This document shows positions 23,059 through 25,116 of a DNA stretch of 25,116 nucleotides, in pieces. The stretch comes from Clostridia bacterium (GTDB lineage: Bacteria; Bacillota; Clostridia; Christensenellales; CAG-314), in NCBI GenBank assembly GCA_017407305.1, contig JAFQWS010000020.1, positions 1 to 25,116 on the forward strand, in the 5' to 3' direction. A program made the position numbers and the translations under genes. The notes under the pieces were generated by a model. That model did no database searches and was not told the origin of the DNA. It saw only the letters and a list, made by a program, of their open reading frames with translations. The number at the start of each line of letters is the position of its first letter. Position 1 is the stretch's first letter.

Positions 23059-23649
23059 ATGGCAAATTATATTGAACCTATTGCTCGTTTAATCAACGAG
23101 TTTTCCAAATTGCCCGGTGTTGGCAACAAAACTGCTCAAAGATACGCTTTGAACGTTTTGAAAATGTCCAACGAACAAGCACGTCAATTTGCCGAAGCCA
23201 TTGTTGACGCAAAAGAACAAGTCAAGTTTTGTTCGGTATGTGGCAACTTTACCGACAGCGATCCTTGCACTTATTGTCGCACAAAAAATCCTGCACAAAT
23301 TTGCGTTGTACAAGAACCCAAAGACGTTTTGGCAATTGAACGCATTGGCGAATACAAAGGTGTTTACCACGTTTTGCACGGAGTACTCAACCCTATGCAA
23401 GGTGTTGGTGTCAATGATATTCGCTTAAAAGAGTTGGTTCAAAGATTAAATGGTCAAGTAAAAGAAGTCATTGTGGCAACAGATGCAACTGTCGAAGGGG
23501 AAGCAACTGCAATGTATATTGCAAAGTTGTGCAAACCTTTGGAAATAAAGGTAACTCGTTTGGCACAAGGCATTTCCATTGGCAGTGAATTGCAATATGC
23601 CGACGAAGTAACACTTTCTATGGCATTGAGAAACAGACGCGAACTTTAA
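23059..23649 (+). CDS. recR: Recombination mediator RecR
   Basis: This 196-residue protein has a helix-hairpin-helix (LPGVGNKTAQRYA, 18-30), a zinc finger (Cys58, Cys61, Cys70, Cys73) and a Toprim domain (ICVVQEPKDVLAIE at 81-94 through VATDATVEGEATAMY). A C-terminal Walker-B-like part ends with LSMALRNRREL. RecR forms a ring clamp with RecF/RecO to load RecA on single-stranded DNA. It starts 1 base after the ybaB stop and ends the operon at a terminator. Confidence 0.97.
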   Translation: MANYIEPIARLINEFSKLPGVGNKTAQRYALNVLKMSNEQARQFAEAIVDAKEQVKFCSVCGNFTDSDPCTYCRTKNPAQICVVQEPKDVLAIERIGEYKGVYHVLHGVLNPMQGVGVNDIRLKELVQRLNGQVKEVIVATDATVEGEATAMYIAKLCKPLEIKVTRLAQGISIGSELQYADEVTLSMALRNRREL

Positions 23650-23655
23650 AAACTG

Positions 23656-23684
23656 AAGCATGGTCTTTTGGCTGTGCTTTTTTG
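23656..23684 (+). terminator. Intrinsic terminator after recR
   Basis: A 9-bp stem with G:U pairs (23656-23664 with 23671-23679), a loop of 5-6 bases and a T-run to 23683. Confidence 0.75.
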
Positions 23685-23701
23685 TTTTGTCAAAATGGGT
23701 A

Positions 23702-23730
23702 TTGAAAAAGCTCTTTGTATATGTTAAAAT
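23702..23730 (+). promoter_or_regulatory. Promoter of the phosphodiesterase gene, predicts a leaderless transcript
   Basis: TTGAAA (23702-23707), a 17-base spacer and TAAAAT (23725-23730). The ATG at 23739 follows 8 bases after the -10 box and has no Shine-Dalgarno sequence. Confidence 0.7.
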
Positions 23731-23738
23731 AATTTATT

Positions 23739-24281
23739 ATGAAAGTACTAGTTTTTTCCGACGTGCACGGTTCTGCATATTTTTGCAACAAAGTTATCAA
23801 TTTATATCATCAATTGGACTGCCATCAAGCAGTTTTGTTGGGGGACGTCTATTATCACGGCCCTCGCAATCCTTTGCCTCAAGGTTACGAGCCTATGTCC
23901 GTTGCCGATTTGTTGAACTCTTTTGACGGGCATTTGGTTGTTGTCAAAGGCAACTGCGATGCCGAGGTGGATCAAATGATTTCCCGCTTCACCTTCAAAG
24001 CAAGTTACACTCAAAAGATTGGCAAAAGAAAGGTGTTTTTTACACACGGACACAAATATCACGAAAAGAACTTGCCCAAATCTTTGAAACAAGGTGACGT
24101 GCTTTTCCACGGTCACACACACGTTGCAGGGGTAAAAGTGGCAAAAAGTGGAGTGTTGGTTGCCAACCCCGGTTCTGTTTCCTTGCCCAAAGACGGTTGC
24201 AACTCTTTTGCCGTAATTGACGAAAATGGCATAGCCTTTTATGACGTAAACGGAAAAAATTTGGGTGCGTATAAATTTTAG
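23739..24281 (+). CDS. yfcE: YfcE-type metallophosphoesterase
   Basis: This 180-residue calcineurin-like phosphodiesterase has all metal motifs visible: SDVHG (Asp8, His10), GDVYYHGP (Asp36), GNCD (Asn72), THGH (His103, His105) and HGHTH (124-128). The family hydrolyses phosphodiesters in vitro with Mn; the physiological substrate is unknown. Start: the only sensible ATG, at 23739, lies directly after the promoter without a ribosome site. The next gene begins 38 bases downstream and may share the transcript. Confidence 0.92.
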   Translation: MKVLVFSDVHGSAYFCNKVINLYHQLDCHQAVLLGDVYYHGPRNPLPQGYEPMSVADLLNSFDGHLVVVKGNCDAEVDQMISRFTFKASYTQKIGKRKVFFTHGHKYHEKNLPKSLKQGDVLFHGHTHVAGVKVAKSGVLVANPGSVSLPKDGCNSFAVIDENGIAFYDVNGKNLGAYKF

Positions 24282-24319
24282 TTTGAAAATCAACAATTAT
24301 ATTGTTTAAGGAGTATATT

Positions 24320-25116
24320 GTGAAAGATATCATCATTATCGGTGGTGGTGTGGTTGGTTGCGCAGTCGCGCGTGAACTCAGTCGCTACCAAGCAGACGTT
24401 TTGCTTTTGGAAAAGGGCAACGACGTTGCCGTGGGCGCAAGCAAAGCCAACAGTGGTATTGTCCACGGTGGCCACGATGCCGAAAACGGAAGCAAAAAAG
24501 CATATTTCAACGTAAAGGGCAACAAAATGTTCGACCAACTTCAAAAAGAGTTGGACTTTCCTTTTGTGCGCAACGGTTCGTTGGTGCTCAATTTCAGTCA
24601 AGAAGGCAACCAATTGTTGAACGCATTGTTGCAACGAGGCATCAACAACGGAGTGGAAGGCTTGGAAATTTTGACAGGAGACCAAGTACGTCAAATGGAG
24701 CCCAACGTTTCCCAAGAAGTTGTTTCTGCATTGTATGTTCCCACAGGTGGAATTGTTTCCCCCTATGAAATGACCATTGCCTATGCAGAAAACGCTTGTG
24801 TAAACGGAGTTGAGTTTATCTTTGAACAAACGGTGCAAGATATCCGTCCCATTGACGGAGGCTTTGACGTCGTTTGCCAAGACAAAACTTATCAAGCAAA
24901 ATTTGTTATCAACTGCGCAGGTGTTTTTTCTGATGAAATCAACAATATGGTTTGCCAAGAGAAAATTCACATTGTTCCCAGAAAAGGTGACTACGTTTTG
25001 TTGGACAAAGCATACACCGACATTTGCAAAAAAACGCTGTTTCAACTTCCCAATGCAATGGGCAAGGGCATTTTGGTCACGCCCACTGCTCATGGCAACA
25101 TTTTGGTAGGTCCTAC
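24320..25116 (+). CDS. FAD-dependent oxidoreductase, GlpA/LhgO-like (3' truncated)
   Basis: The gene starts with GTG at 24320 after AAGGAG and runs off the window, leaving 265 visible codons. Residues 3-13 (DIIIIGGGVVG) form the FAD-binding strand and glycine loop. ASKANSGIVHGGHDA at about 34-48 and PRKGDYVLLD with KGILVTPTAHGNILVGPT near the truncation are typical of DAO-fold glycerol-3-phosphate dehydrogenase (GlpA-like) and L-2-hydroxyglutarate oxidase-like enzymes. In Clostridia such genes often carry a C-terminal iron-sulfur domain and sit with other glycerol genes; whether that holds here lies beyond the window. The family is confident, the substrate is not. Confidence 0.87.
   Translation, partial: MKDIIIIGGGVVGCAVARELSRYQADVLLLEKGNDVAVGASKANSGIVHGGHDAENGSKKAYFNVKGNKMFDQLQKELDFPFVRNGSLVLNFSQEGNQLLNALLQRGINNGVEGLEILTGDQVRQMEPNVSQEVVSALYVPTGGIVSPYEMTIAYAENACVNGVEFIFEQTVQDIRPIDGGFDVVCQDKTYQAKFVINCAGVFSDEINNMVCQEKIHIVPRKGDYVLLDKAYTDICKKTLFQLPNAMGKGILVTPTAHGNILVGP

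Overview
The window is AT-rich and densely packed with genes. It looks like chromosome from an anaerobic, probably endospore-forming member of the Bacillota (class Clostridia). The reasons are a full-length Spo0A, a SigH-type sigma factor in its usual mrnC-rlmB-sigH neighbourhood, an oxygen-sensitive class III ribonucleotide reductase, type III pantothenate kinase, radical SAM enzymes and strong AGGAGG-type ribosome sites. Leucine is written mostly as TTG, CTT or CTC. I cannot place it below class; an uncultured gut clostridial lineage is plausible but is inference. No tRNA, rRNA, CRISPR array, insertion sequence or prophage gene was seen.

Layout. (1) 1-971: the 3' end of a GH2 beta-galactosidase-type gene, sharing a bidirectional terminator with the next, convergent gene. 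(2) 1006-2258, minus strand: spo0A and, behind its own terminator and promoter, a stand-alone receiver that resembles the Spo0A receiver. Two tandem 0A-box-like decamers sit just upstream of the spo0A promoter. (3) 2486-5375, plus strand: a DUF3267 membrane zincin, two tandem YitT-family membrane proteins and a small unknown membrane protein. (4) 5476-5697, minus strand: a cysteine-rich membrane miniprotein. (5) 5910-12707: a tightly overlapping operon of ECF S component (probably pantothenate), coaX, uvrB, uvrA and nrdG, preceded by a potentially switching leader RNA. (6) 12708-13236: a 529-base non-coding region with terminator, three NrdR-box-like palindromes and the nrdD promoter. (7) 13237-16510: nrdD carrying a C-terminal CxxC redoxin domain, followed at once by a TrxB-like flavoprotein. 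(8) 16683-18332: an anSME-like radical SAM/SPASM enzyme and an iron-sulfur-flavoprotein-like gene. (9) 18383-19408, minus strand: DUF2804. (10) 19559-23649: mrnC-rlmB-sigH-dnaX-ybaB-recR. (11) 23739-25116: a YfcE-type phosphodiesterase and a truncated GlpA/LhgO-like FAD oxidoreductase.

How the genes work together. NrdD, its fused redoxin, the TrxB-like protein and NrdG form a nearly complete anaerobic dNTP-synthesis module. It is probably NrdR-controlled and reduced through a redoxin rather than formate. The ECF S component and CoaX form a pantothenate-to-CoA entry route. Spo0A and SigH are the two top-level sporulation regulators. Three genes (first yitT, mrnC, yfcE) have a good -35/-10 promoter whose -10 box ends only 7-8 bases before the ATG, which predicts leaderless mRNAs beside genes with classical Shine-Dalgarno sites. 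The items most worth checking are the paired Spo0A-type receivers lacking the usual acidic pair, the NrdD-redoxin fusion with its divergent reductase, the leaderless promoters and the leader RNA before the ECF/coaX operon.
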